Positions 52,012-60,704 of a DNA stretch of 64,000 nt are shown here, in pieces. Every line of letters begins with the position of its first letter. The first letter of the stretch is position 1. Under the pieces are notes generated by a model. The model worked only from the letters and a program-made list of their open reading frames with translations. It had not been told where the DNA came from and ran no database searches. This DNA is from Rhodococcus opacus B4 (GTDB taxonomy: Bacteria > Actinomycetota > Actinomycetes > Mycobacteriales > Mycobacteriaceae): contig NC_012522.1 of NCBI RefSeq assembly GCF_000010805.1, positions 5,766,001 to 5,830,000 on the forward strand, given 5' to 3'. The position numbers and the translations under genes were made by a program.

Positions 52012-53619
52012 TCACCCGGCGCCGAGGCCGACGACGCTGATCATCACGGGCAGGAAGATGATGATCAGGAGCGCACCGACGATGTCGAAGGCCACACCGC
52101 TGCGAATCATCGTGGTGATCGGGACGGCGCCGGAGCCGTAGACCACCGCGTTCTGTGGGGTCGAGACCGGAAGCATGAAGCCGAACGATGCGGCGAACGT
52201 GGCCGCGAGCGCCGGTACGAAGGGGTTGACACCGGCCGCCACCGCCACCGGGATCACGATCGGCACCACGACTGCCGCCGATGCCGTGTTGCTGGTCGTC
52301 TCCGAGACGACAATGGCGAGCAGCACGGCGAAGACGGTGATGGCGACGACGCTCGTCAGGCCCAGCGTGTCTGCGACGGATGTGCCGATCGTCTCGGCGA
52401 GGCCGCTGTCGGCCAGCAGGGACCCGAAGATGATGCCGGTGCCGAACAGCACGATCGTGCCCCAGTCGATCTCTGCTGCATCCCGCCAGCGCAGCGTGAA
52501 TTCACGGTTCTCCCAATCGGTCGGCAGCAGGTACAGCAACGCCGCCCCGAACACCGCGACCATGCCCTCGTCGAGCCGGTCGCTGACGGTGGTGTAGATC
52601 TCGGAGTCGTTGCCCGCGATCACCGCGACGACGCCAGGCACGATCCACAGCGTCACCGTCACACCGAACGCGACGAGCGTGTTCTTCTCCGCACGCGAGA
52701 GCGGACCCATGTCCGCGCGCTGCTGCTCCAGATAGTCGGCGACGCCTTCGATACGGCGGATCTCCGGCTTGTTGAGGCGCAGCAGGACGACCGCAAGCGC
52801 GATGAACATCAGCAGGCAGATCGGGATGGCCATCACCATCCACTGCCCGAAACTGATTCGCTCGCCGGTGGCCTCCTCGATGAGCCCACGTCCGATGAGG
52901 TTCGGTGGGCTCCCGACCGGTGTCAGCAAGCCGCCGACGCTCGCCCCGTACGCGAGCATCAACATGATCGCAGCCCCCACGCGCACCCGCAGCGGATCGA
53001 AGTCCGGTGCGACGACACCGCGATGTTGCATGACCTTGGCGATGACGCCGAGGATGCCCAGCGCGGTGGGCAGAAGCATGGCCACGGTGGCGGTGTTCGA
53101 GACGAAAGCCGAGAGCCCGCACGTGATCGCACCGAACGCGAGGATGACTCCGGTTGTCGACCGGCCGACTCGCGGCAGGGTCAGGATCCGAAACGCGAAC
53201 CGCCGCGCCACCCCATGCTTCAGCATCGCCTGCGCGAGGATGAATGCTCCGATGAAGGTGAAGATCGTCGACGACCCGAACGCGGCAAGGACTTCGTCCG
53301 CAGGCGCCACCCCCAGGAACACGACGACCGCCACACCGAGCAGCCCGCCGATCGGGATCGGCACCGCCTCGGTCACCCACAGCACGATCACGCCCAGCAA
53401 GACGCCGGCCAACGTCTGCTGTTGCGGCGGGATCTCGATGGGAAGGGCGAGGAATACGACCGTGATCAGCGGCGCCAGGAAGAGACCGATCGTTCGACGG
53501 CCCTTCTCGAACCGTTCCTCGGCCGGTGAGAGCCGCTGCTCACCGAGACTGCGATACGTTGCGTGCCCGAGCAGCGCCTTGTCGACGTCGGTTCGGTCGC
53601 CCTGGTTCTCGGCTGCCAT
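52012..53619 (-). CDS. DASS/SLC13-family sodium:dicarboxylate symporter
   Basis: 535 residues with eleven or more membrane helices. The two sodium- and carboxylate-binding SNT motifs are present: FVSNTATVAMLLP (about 173-185) and TTSNTASAAVVVP (about 434-446), plus VTEAVPIPIGGLLG near helix 3 and the SLC13 signature GFMLPVSTPQNAVVYGSG close to the C-terminus. Imports succinate, malate, citrate or similar acids. Separate transcript from the 2HCT operon; 230 bp lie between them. Confidence 0.9.
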   Translation of the reverse strand: MAAENQGDRTDVDKALLGHATYRSLGEQRLSPAEERFEKGRRTIGLFLAPLITVVFLALPIEIPPQQQTLAGVLLGVIVLWVTEAVPIPIGGLLGVAVVVFLGVAPADEVLAAFGSSTIFTFIGAFILAQAMLKHGVARRFAFRILTLPRVGRSTTGVILAFGAITCGLSAFVSNTATVAMLLPTALGILGVIAKVMQHRGVVAPDFDPLRVRVGAAIMLMLAYGASVGGLLTPVGSPPNLIGRGLIEEATGERISFGQWMVMAIPICLLMFIALAVVLLRLNKPEIRRIEGVADYLEQQRADMGPLSRAEKNTLVAFGVTVTLWIVPGVVAVIAGNDSEIYTTVSDRLDEGMVAVFGAALLYLLPTDWENREFTLRWRDAAEIDWGTIVLFGTGIIFGSLLADSGLAETIGTSVADTLGLTSVVAITVFAVLLAIVVSETTSNTASAAVVVPIVIPVAVAAGVNPFVPALAATFAASFGFMLPVSTPQNAVVYGSGAVPITTMIRSGVAFDIVGALLIIIFLPVMISVVGLGAG

Positions 53620-53770
53620 GGCTACTTCCTGAAATCTCGATAAGTACGGAAGTAGTACCCACGAACTGAGCGAATTAGTCGTTTCACGGCGGGTAGTCGA
53701 GATGCCCGACCCCTTGCGTTTATCAGTGGGCCATTCTCGGTCGATGCCGCGTCACCCCGCGGGGGCTGAT

Positions 53771-54763
53771 TCAGAGGCCGAGGAGCTTTTCGGTGTTCTG
53801 GTGGGCAATCTGGTGTTTCGCTTCGTCGGGGAGGTTCGCCTCGTCGAGGAAGGAGACGGCGCCGTCGTTGCCGATGAAGGGGTAGTCGACGGAATAGAGG
53901 ATGCGGTCGACGCCGAGGGTTTCGACGCAGTATTGCAGTTGCGCCTGGTTGAACATGCCGGACGGGGTGATGTAGACGTTCTCGCGGACGTAGTCGGAGA
54001 TGGTGCGGTCGAGGTTGGTCACAGCCTGAGGCAGGGCTTCGTCGAGCCGGTCGAGGTAGAAGGGGATCATCTCGCCCCAGTGCCCGAGGATGAATTGGAG
54101 GTTCGGGTAGCGGTCGAGGACTCCGGAAAGCACCAGGTGCAGAAAGTGGACGGCGGTTTCCTGGTGCCAGCCCCAGGCGCTGGTCTGCAGGCGTGCGGTG
54201 ACCAGCGGCGCGAGGCCGGCGTAGTTGGAGTCGGAGGTTGCGCGCGGCGGCACCGCCGGGTGTAGATAGATCGGCACGTTGCGGGCGGCGGCGGTGGCCA
54301 GGATCGGGTCGAAGCGGGGTGCGTCGAGGAATTCGCCGTCGGTGCGGCCGTTGATCATGGTGCCGACGAATCCGAGGTCGTCGATGCAGCGGGCGAGTTC
54401 GGTGGCGGCCGCGTCGGGGGCGGTGGTCGGTAGGGCGGCGAAGGCTGCGAAGCGGTCCGGGTGCGCGCGGACGGCGGCCGCGGCGGTGTCATTGGCGGCG
54501 CGGACCAGATCCGGTGCCACGTCTGCCGGGACCTGCTGGGTGGTCAGGCACGACAGGACCTGCATGCTGATGCCGTGGGTGTCCATGTCGGCGATCCGGC
54601 GTTGGCCGAGATCCTGGAGGACCTGCGCGGAGGGGGTGTAGCTGAGCCCGCTGGCGGGATCGTAGGCGGCCGCGAAATCCGGGCTCAGCTCTCGGGCAAG
54701 GGGGGCGCTGGCGGCGGCGATCGCAGGGTCGAGGTAGTGCTCTTCGAGGGTGATGATCCTCAT
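53771..54763 (-). CDS. Amidohydrolase-family decarboxylase, 2,3-dihydroxybenzoate/gamma-resorcylate type
   Basis: 330 residues. Layout of non-oxidative hydroxybenzoate decarboxylases and ACMSD: ITLEEHYLDP (3-12) with the metal-binding Glu and His, MDTHGISMQVLS, HPDRFAAFAALP, DLGFVGTMING, IYLHPAVPP (His), FILGHWGEMIPFYLDRLD (His, Arg) and ILYSVDYPFIGND (catalytic Asp). Removes CO2 from a ring-hydroxylated or unsaturated acid. Last gene of a three-gene operon, 9 bp after another amidohydrolase. Confidence 0.85.
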   Translation of the reverse strand: MRIITLEEHYLDPAIAAASAPLARELSPDFAAAYDPASGLSYTPSAQVLQDLGQRRIADMDTHGISMQVLSCLTTQQVPADVAPDLVRAANDTAAAAVRAHPDRFAAFAALPTTAPDAAATELARCIDDLGFVGTMINGRTDGEFLDAPRFDPILATAAARNVPIYLHPAVPPRATSDSNYAGLAPLVTARLQTSAWGWHQETAVHFLHLVLSGVLDRYPNLQFILGHWGEMIPFYLDRLDEALPQAVTNLDRTISDYVRENVYITPSGMFNQAQLQYCVETLGVDRILYSVDYPFIGNDGAVSFLDEANLPDEAKHQIAHQNTEKLLGL

Positions 54764-54772
54764 GGGTGCTCC

Positions 54773-55879
54773 CTATTCGGTGGCGGATCGCTGAACGGGT
54801 ACTCCGGCGATATAGACGGCGCGGATGTTGCGGGTGGCGGTCACCGAGACGGTGGGATCGCCGTCGACGAGCAGCAGGTCCGCGCGCAGGCCCGGACGGA
54901 TACGGCCGCGGTCGGGTAGGTCGAACACGTCGGCGGTGCGGCTTGTCGCGGCGCGCAACGCCTCGATCGGAGTGAAGGCGGCATCGACGAGCAGTGCGAG
55001 TTCGTGGTGCAGACTCGTCCCGTGTCGGACTTGGGCGGGGGCTCCGGGTTCGGCGTTGGCGTCCGTGCCCGCCAGCACAATGACGCCTTCCTGCTGCTGT
55101 GCGGTCACGCTGCGCAGCGATCCGGCGAACGCCTGCGCGTTCCCGTGTGCGGAGGCGATCCCTTCCATCAAGGCCAGGGTGGGGACGGCGACCGCGTTGC
55201 TGTCGGCCATGCGTTGTACGGTGTCGGCGTCCAGGGGCGGACCCAGCGGAATGTGGGTGAGAATGTCGGCCCCGGCGTCGAGTGCCATCGCGAACGCACC
55301 GGGTGTGGCGGCGTGGGCAATGACTTTCTTCGCGTGTGTGTGCGCCGCGTCCACGAGTGCGGTCAGGGTGGGCCGATCGGGTCCGCCGTCACCGGGCGCC
55401 TCGGCCACGATCTTGATGTAGTCGGCGCCCTCGGCGATGCGGGCGTCGACGAATCGCGCGGCCTGGTCGGGGCTGGTGACCACTCCCTCGTCGGGAACGA
55501 AGTGGGCATGGATACCGCCAGGGCCGATCGCGGGCAGGCCGGGGCTGCGGAGGTCGGTGAGCCCCTCGCGTCCGGCGATGTCGCGGAGTGAGGCGAGTTT
55601 CCCGCCCGGCCAGGTGGCCATGTCGAGGCCGGTGGTCACGCCGAAGTTCGCGAGTTGCTGCAGCGTGTCACGGCCGTGGAGGTGAATGTGCGCGTCGATC
55701 AGCCCGGGCAGCAGAGTGGCGCCGGCACCGTCGATGTCGGTGGTCGGCTCGCGTCCGGCTGTGGTGGAGCCGGCAGGGACGATGGCGAGGATCCCGGTGG
55801 CGTCGAAGGTGACGTCCTTGCGGTCGGGGAGTAACTGTTCCCCGTCGAAGACACGGACATTGGAGATGCGGGTGGTCAC
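54773..55879 (-). CDS. Imidazolonepropionase/prolidase-like metal-dependent amidohydrolase
   Basis: 368 residues from the GTG at 55877-55879 (GGAGGG upstream), overlapping the previous stop. Composite domain then TIM barrel: LLPGLIDAHIHLHG (HxH metal pair, about 52-65), the carboxylated-Lys position in ADYIKIVAE (about 155), KKVIAHAATP (His), ILTHIPLG (His) and VLAGTDANAEPG (catalytic Asp). Cuts a cyclic amide, lactone or peptide bond. With a ring decarboxylase and an NTF2-like protein in one operon it may open a ring or a side chain; substrate unknown. Confidence 0.83.
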   Translation of the reverse strand: MTTRISNVRVFDGEQLLPDRKDVTFDATGILAIVPAGSTTAGREPTTDIDGAGATLLPGLIDAHIHLHGRDTLQQLANFGVTTGLDMATWPGGKLASLRDIAGREGLTDLRSPGLPAIGPGGIHAHFVPDEGVVTSPDQAARFVDARIAEGADYIKIVAEAPGDGGPDRPTLTALVDAAHTHAKKVIAHAATPGAFAMALDAGADILTHIPLGPPLDADTVQRMADSNAVAVPTLALMEGIASAHGNAQAFAGSLRSVTAQQQEGVIVLAGTDANAEPGAPAQVRHGTSLHHELALLVDAAFTPIEALRAATSRTADVFDLPDRGRIRPGLRADLLLVDGDPTVSVTATRNIRAVYIAGVPVQRSATE

Positions 55880-56454
55880 TGGTTGCCCTCCAACCACAGC
55901 TGTGCTGATTGTTTGATGTCGGTTTCGAGGTCGCTGCCCTTGGTGGCGAAGACGCCGGTGACGGGGAATCCGCTCTTGTCGAGGAGGTAGGCCAGGGCGG
56001 CGTACTCGGGCGGATACTCGACGGTGTCGGCGTCGATGTCGACGATCCCGCGGGGGAAGGTGAACGAGCCCATGTCGTAGATGCTGCGCCGGTCGACGAT
56101 CTTCCAGGTGCCGTCGCGTTTTTCGATGCGGTCGTAGAAGCGGTTGTGGCTCTGGCAGCCCAATGCCAGCTTCCCGTTCTCGGCGACCACGATCGCGTTG
56201 GTCTCGGCGACCGCTCGGTCACCGCGGAACGTCACGACAGGTGCGGTGATCACGTGCTTGGTTCTCAGGTCGGAGGCACCCATGCGAGCGGAGGCATCGA
56301 CGAAGTCGGTGAAGAGTCCTCGGAACCAGGTGATTTCGATGACTCCGTCCGGGTGGAAGAGCTCCCGCATCGAATCCCACTGGGCGAGGTCGCGCCGCAT
56401 CCAGCCGGTCATGAGGTCGTCGATCGCTCGTCGGTCGGCGAGGTAGGAATCCAT
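55876..56454 (-). CDS. NTF2/SnoaL-like protein (ring-hydroxylating-dioxygenase-beta fold)
   Basis: 192 residues, one cone-shaped NTF2-like domain: AIDDLMTGWMRRDLAQWDSMRELFHPDGVIEI (long form) at the N-terminus, GDRAVAETNAIVV and KRDGTWKIVDRRSIYDMG in the sheet. The C-terminal 45 residues (PEYAALAYLLDKSGFP onwards) are an extra helical part. Such proteins isomerise, dehydrate or only bind a hydrophobic ligand. First gene of the operon, divergent from a LysR gene. Confidence 0.78.
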   Translation of the reverse strand: MDSYLADRRAIDDLMTGWMRRDLAQWDSMRELFHPDGVIEITWFRGLFTDFVDASARMGASDLRTKHVITAPVVTFRGDRAVAETNAIVVAENGKLALGCQSHNRFYDRIEKRDGTWKIVDRRSIYDMGSFTFPRGIVDIDADTVEYPPEYAALAYLLDKSGFPVTGVFATKGSDLETDIKQSAQLWLEGNQ

Positions 56455-56527
56455 TCGTTCTTCGCTTTCGTGGCGTAGGGGGTCGGGCTTTCGGCGGTCC
56501 CCCTTTCAGCGTGCTCCCCACCCGTCA

Positions 56528-56572
56528 TCATTACAATGAGAAAGATCTGACTGATCAATCATTTGGAATGAT
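56528..56572. promoter_or_regulatory. Paired LysR sites in the decarboxylase-operon promoter
   Basis: TCATT-AC-AATGA (56528-56539) and ATCATT-TGG-AATGAT (56558-56572) share the half-site TCATT and have centres about 31 bp apart, three helical turns. Between divergent starts at 56454 and 56588, as expected for a LysR activator. Confidence 0.7.
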
Positions 56573-56587
56573 GAGTGGTGGTGAGCG

Positions 56588-57475
56588 GTGGAATTGCGTC
56601 ACCTGCGGTACTTCGTGGCGGTCGCCGAGGAACGGCACTTCGGACGCGCTGCCGAGCGGCTGCATGTGGTGCAGCCGACGCTGAGCATGCAGGTTCGGGC
56701 GCTCGAGAAGGAACTGGGTGGGCCGTTGTTCGTGCGGACCAGTCGCCGCGTCGAGTTGACCGAGGCCGGTACCGCCTTCCTGGTCGAGGCCCGGCGCGCG
56801 CTGGCCCAGGCCGAGTGGGCGAAGACGACGGCGCAGCGCTCCATGCGCGGTGAGATCGGCTCCGTGCGTGTCGGTTTCGCGGGGGTGGCGGTACTGATCG
56901 GCAAGCTCGGGCGAGACCTGGAGATATTCCACGAGCGGTATCCGCAATCTAGGATCGAGGTGCGGGAGCTGGTGCCGCGAGCACAGGGGGAGGCGATCCT
57001 GGCCGGTGAACTGGACGTCGGGTACAGCCCGGGATTCGGGGCGGTGACACATCCGGACCTGCGCGCCGATCGGATAGGGACCTCGCCGCTGGTGGTGGCG
57101 ATGTCCGATCGGCACCGGCTCGCCGACCGGCGAACTGTGCCCATCCGGGACCTCGGCGAGGAGCTGCTGCTGGTGTATTCCGCAGGTGGTGAGGATGATT
57201 CGACGGTCGGCGACCTGCGGGAGCAACTCGGTGGGCATCCCCCCGACCGCGTCCGCCACCTGCCGAGCACCCTCAGCGTGCTGGCGATGGCGTCCGCCGG
57301 CCTCGGTGTGGCGCTGGTTCCGGCACAGACCGCCAACATTGCGATCCCGGGTCTGGCGTTTCGTCCCCTGGCGGAATCGGGCGTCGTCGCGGAGTTGCTG
57401 GTGCTGAGCCGGGGTGAGGAGACCAGCGGCGCGGCGCGAGCGCTGCTGGCGATCGCACTCTCGGTGATCGAGTAG
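56588..57475 (+). CDS. LysR-family regulator of the decarboxylase operon
   Basis: 295 residues from the GTG at 56588. N-terminus VELRHLRYFVAVAEERHFGRAAERL is the BenM/CatM-like HTH type, common for aromatic pathway activators; effector domain about 88-290. Two matching half-site pairs lie in the divergent gap, so it most probably activates the NTF2-amidohydrolase-decarboxylase operon in answer to its substrate or a ring-cleavage product. Confidence 0.9.
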   Translation: MELRHLRYFVAVAEERHFGRAAERLHVVQPTLSMQVRALEKELGGPLFVRTSRRVELTEAGTAFLVEARRALAQAEWAKTTAQRSMRGEIGSVRVGFAGVAVLIGKLGRDLEIFHERYPQSRIEVRELVPRAQGEAILAGELDVGYSPGFGAVTHPDLRADRIGTSPLVVAMSDRHRLADRRTVPIRDLGEELLLVYSAGGEDDSTVGDLREQLGGHPPDRVRHLPSTLSVLAMASAGLGVALVPAQTANIAIPGLAFRPLAESGVVAELLVLSRGEETSGAARALLAIALSVIE

Positions 57476-57479
57476 CCGG

Positions 57480-57512
57480 GCGCATCCCGCCGATGACCCC
57501 GCCGGGGTGCGC
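57480..57512. terminator. Hairpin between convergent LysR and NTF2 genes
   Basis: GCGCATCCCG (57480-57489) pairs with CGGGGTGCGC (57503-57512) with one G-T pair and a 13-nt loop. Short intergenic gap of 47 bp between the two stops. Confidence 0.5.
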
Positions 57513-57522
57513 GACACGTCGC

Positions 57523-57930
57523 TCAGCGCTCGGCCGGCATCGGGGTGGACTGGAACAGCTCGAGGCGGATGCCGTCGTCGTATCTCCGCCAGATCGCGGT
57601 GGCGCGGGCATGGATCCGACGCGGCCCGGTGGGGAAGATCAGGTCCGCGTGCATGATGTAGGAGAGCGCGATGGCCGATTCCAGAGCGGTCACGTGAGGA
57701 TCGTCCGCGGTGACCGTCGCATACCGGAATTGGCCGGTGGCCAGCTTCGCCAGGTACTCGCGCTTGGTGTCGATCTCGCCCGAGGAGTGAATGTAGAGCG
57801 CGCTGTCGGCGATCAGCGCATCCAGAGTGTTCAGGTCACCGTCGGCCATCGCCACGAGCCGGGCGCGTTCGGCTTCGAGAAACCCTGTCCGGTAGCCGGT
57901 GTCGTCCAGTTCGGTCGGGTGTCCGGTCAC
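57523..57930 (-). CDS. NTF2/SnoaL-like small protein
   Basis: 135 residues from the GTG at 57928-57930, overlapping the HIT-gene stop (GTGA). Core of the fold: FLEAERARLVAMADGDLNTLDALIADSALYIHSSG, KREYLAKLATGQFRYATVTAD and RATAIWRRYDDGIRLELFQSTP in long form. Resembles DUF4440-type ketosteroid-isomerase-like proteins. Last gene of the flavin-monooxygenase operon; could remove or isomerise an intermediate. Confidence 0.75.
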   Translation of the reverse strand: MTGHPTELDDTGYRTGFLEAERARLVAMADGDLNTLDALIADSALYIHSSGEIDTKREYLAKLATGQFRYATVTADDPHVTALESAIALSYIMHADLIFPTGPRRIHARATAIWRRYDDGIRLELFQSTPMPAER

Positions 57931-58454
57931 CGGGTCGACACCTGATCGCCGAACGGAGCGTCGGGCAGTCTGTTGCGGAGGAAGTGCGAGTGCTGTTCCG
58001 GCCGCATTTTCTCCGATGCATGGCGGGCATATGCCTCCCGCACGGCGGGAAGCAGCTCGGCGGCGGCACCAGGATCGGCCCGTTCGGTGACGAGCTGGAG
58101 GATCTTGCCGCTGCGGCGGTCGGCGGGAACGTCGTCCCCGCGGGCGGCGATGAGGGCGTGGAAGTGCTTGTGGTTCTCCCCGAAGACCATCAAATAGGTT
58201 GCGGGGGCACCGGTGACTTCGGTGACCGCTGCGGTCAGATCGCGGGCCCGGCGGCCGAGGGTGTCCAGTTCGGCGTCGTCGAGACCGGTGATGCGTTCGG
58301 CGTGCCGGCGGGCTCGCAGCACGAACCAGCCGGGCACTTCCATACCGGATACGATCTCCCCGGCCCACAGGTCGTCACGGAAGACCGCTGCGTCCGCACC
58401 GGACTCCTCCTGGGTGCACATCAGGCAGTCGGGGTGGGTGGTGTTGTCGGACAT
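57927..58454 (-). CDS. HIT-superfamily protein
   Basis: 175 residues. The histidine triad is in GENHKHFHALI (His95, His97, His99), and HPDCLMC (Cys10, Cys13) near the N-terminus may bind zinc with later histidines. Relatives hydrolyse or transfer nucleotides from dinucleotides and AMP-conjugates. Placement in a ring-degradation operon between a hydrolase (24 bp) and an NTF2 protein (4-bp overlap) is unusual and suggests a task in the pathway or in cofactor upkeep. Confidence 0.75.
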   Translation of the reverse strand: MSDNTTHPDCLMCTQEESGADAAVFRDDLWAGEIVSGMEVPGWFVLRARRHAERITGLDDAELDTLGRRARDLTAAVTEVTGAPATYLMVFGENHKHFHALIAARGDDVPADRRSGKILQLVTERADPGAAAELLPAVREAYARHASEKMRPEQHSHFLRNRLPDAPFGDQVSTR

Positions 58455-58478
58455 GACTTTATCTCTCGATTCGGTGAG

Positions 58479-59378
58479 TCAGCGTGCAGGAGCAGGGACG
58501 TTGCGGCGCGAAACCGACGCACAGTCGAGGGCGAAGGCGAGCTGTCGCAGATGCAGGACAGCTCCGGTGATGTGGTGGTCGAGGCAATGCCCCACACCCG
58601 GAACGATTTCGGATTCGACCCGGGGATTGTCGGAGAACTTCGACAGGAAGAGTTCACGGGAATCGGGGGAGGAATCCCAGAGTGCGTCGAATTCGGCGAG
58701 GGCATGGTGCACCGGGACGTCGACTGCGGCGGCGACGCCGGTGAGCCGGGTGGCCGCCCACCTCGGTGCGGCGGCCAGTTCCACCATGGGCGCCGGGGCG
58801 TAGGAGTGCCGTGCTGCCTCGACTGCCTCCGCGGTGTAGCTGCCCTCCGGTCCGTACCACAGTTTTTCCCGCTCGGGGATCGGGACGTCCACGACCCCGT
58901 GCAGCGGTAGGGTGCCGAGTTCCTCGGCGGCGCCCTGGTCGGGGATGCGGGCGCCCATCCCCGTGGCGGAGATGCCGAGGAGGTTCCAGTCGGGGTGGCA
59001 GGCGGCGACCTCGAGGCCGATCATTCCGCCGATGGAGTGTCCCACGAGCACGACACCGGCAGCGTCCTCGTAGGAGGCGAGAAGGTGTCCGATGGCGCCG
59101 TCGAGGAGTTCGGCCTGCCGGGCGAAGGTGTTCTCTGCCTCGTCGAGCACGTCGCTGTCGCCGTATCCGGGGCGGTCGATGGTGATCAGGTCGAATCCGT
59201 TGGTGTTGGCGATGTCCCTGAACGATCCGGCAGCCGACCCCGGCACGTCGAAGTACCGCCCGGTGTAGAGGCCACCGTGCAGGGCAACGAGTAGGGGCGC
59301 CTGCGGGTTCCGGTGGGTCGCGGGATGCAGGTGTGCCGCAAGGCGGTGGCCCTGTACGACGGTGCTGAGTGTGCGCAT
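58479..59378 (-). CDS. Alpha/beta-hydrolase
   Basis: 299 residues. Oxyanion region VALHGGLYTG (31-40), ITIDRPGYGDSD (66-77), nucleophile elbow VGHSIGG (Ser115) and a C-terminal PGVGHCLDHH with the catalytic His (about 268). The acid is probably in the EFDAL stretch before it. Similar enzymes split C-C bonds of ring-cleavage products or esters. In the monooxygenase operon, 59 bp after the monooxygenase gene. Confidence 0.85.
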   Translation of the reverse strand: MRTLSTVVQGHRLAAHLHPATHRNPQAPLLVALHGGLYTGRYFDVPGSAAGSFRDIANTNGFDLITIDRPGYGDSDVLDEAENTFARQAELLDGAIGHLLASYEDAAGVVLVGHSIGGMIGLEVAACHPDWNLLGISATGMGARIPDQGAAEELGTLPLHGVVDVPIPEREKLWYGPEGSYTAEAVEAARHSYAPAPMVELAAAPRWAATRLTGVAAAVDVPVHHALAEFDALWDSSPDSRELFLSKFSDNPRVESEIVPGVGHCLDHHITGAVLHLRQLAFALDCASVSRRNVPAPAR

Positions 59379-59437
59379 GAGGTCGTCTCCGTTCGGGCGA
59401 GGCTGGGTGAGTACGCAGCCTCGCCCCGGGTCGGTGT

Positions 59438-60643
59438 TCAGATGAGGGGCGTGATCTGGTCGTCGCGGCCGAGGAGGGCCTTGCCGTACACCTCGTAGTT
59501 GACTGCCGGCAAGGTCACCGCATGACGTGCAGCGACATTCGAGTCACGCCAGATGCGTTGCAGTGGATTGTTTTCCCCGAAGCTGCCGGCGCCGTGTGCG
59601 GAGACGAGGATGTTGATGGCCTTGGTGATGTGGTCGAGGACCCAGCCCGTGTCGGCGCGGACACGGGAACGGGCGATCACGTCGGGGTAGACGCCGCGTG
59701 CCGCAGCGGCGTCGATGTCGTCGGCGGCGCGGTAGGCGTGCAGGTGGGCGGTGTCGATGAGCATCGCGGCCTCGGCGATCTGGAGCTGGAACGCCACCGA
59801 GTCGGACTGGGCGGTGTAGAAGGTGTAGGAAATGGCCTTCGTGTCCGCTTTGGCGGTGACCAGTTCGAGGGCCTTGCGTCCCAGGCCGAGCTGCGGGCCG
59901 GCAAGCACGAGCGAGAGCAGCGGAACGAACGCCGACCGGTAGAGGATCTCGTCGGTGTGCTCGGTGGCGTAGTCGCCGCCGATCGCGGCGGGGACGGGCA
60001 TGATGCGGTGCTCGGGGACGAATACGTCGGTGGCGATCAGGCAGTTCGACCCGGAGGACTTCATGCCGGCGACGAACCAGGTTTCCTCGAAACCGAGGTC
60101 CGTGCGGGGGATCAGGGCCAGTCCCTGGTCGATCACCTCGCCGTCCGCGTTGGTGATCGGGATGCCCAGGACCGCCCAGCTCGCGTGCCAGGAGCCAGAG
60201 TTGTAGTACCAGCGGCCGGTCACCTTGAAGCCGCCCTCGACCTTGACTGCCTCCGACGTCGGCGAGAGCACTCCGGACACCTTCGCATCCGGCGTGTCGG
60301 CCCAGACGTCGTCCTGTGCCTGTTCGGGGAACAGGCCGGTCAGCCAGGCGCAGACGTTGCAGAGGGTGACGACCCAGGCGGTGCCGCCGTCGGCCTCGCC
60401 GACCGCGGCGGACACGTCGAGCATGGTGCGCATCGAGGTTTCGTAGCCGCCGTAGCGGCGGGGCTGGGCGATCTTGAAGGCGCCGGCGTCGGTGAGGGCG
60501 GTGATCGACTCCTCGACGACGCGGCGGTCCGCTTCTCCTTGCGCGGAGTTCTTCGCCAGCATCGGCTGCAGATCGCGGACTCGGCCGACGATCTCGTCGG
60601 CACTGGGGACGGTGGTGAGCGGGGTGTCGGTGACAGTGGTCAT
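59438..60643 (-). CDS. Two-component flavin monooxygenase, oxygenase component (HsaA-like)
   Basis: 401 residues with the acyl-CoA dehydrogenase fold of group D flavin monooxygenases (HsaA, HpaB-like, TsdB-like). Features: AQPRRYGGYE, VGEADGGTAWVVTLCNVCAW, GFKVTGRWYYNSGSWHASWAVLG, GMKSSGSNC and C-terminal HGAGSFGENNPLQRIWRDSNVAARHAV (long form). Uses reduced FMN or FAD from a separate reductase, here encoded 61 bp upstream in the operon, to hydroxylate a phenol or similar ring. Substrate unknown. Confidence 0.88.
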   Translation of the reverse strand: MTTVTDTPLTTVPSADEIVGRVRDLQPMLAKNSAQGEADRRVVEESITALTDAGAFKIAQPRRYGGYETSMRTMLDVSAAVGEADGGTAWVVTLCNVCAWLTGLFPEQAQDDVWADTPDAKVSGVLSPTSEAVKVEGGFKVTGRWYYNSGSWHASWAVLGIPITNADGEVIDQGLALIPRTDLGFEETWFVAGMKSSGSNCLIATDVFVPEHRIMPVPAAIGGDYATEHTDEILYRSAFVPLLSLVLAGPQLGLGRKALELVTAKADTKAISYTFYTAQSDSVAFQLQIAEAAMLIDTAHLHAYRAADDIDAAAARGVYPDVIARSRVRADTGWVLDHITKAINILVSAHGAGSFGENNPLQRIWRDSNVAARHAVTLPAVNYEVYGKALLGRDDQITPLI

Positions 60644-60704
60644 CGGGAATTCCTTCGAAGTTCTTCGGATGGGGAGGGCGGCCTTACCGGACTTGGCGGG
60701 GTCG

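Noticed and set aside
50389..53529. 1,046-codon open frame on the plus strand opposite the 2HCT and DASS genes
   Set aside because: Its sequence is Arg/Asp/His/Gln-rich with no domain, as expected of the reverse strand of GC-rich membrane-protein genes; the opposite frames have clear family motifs.
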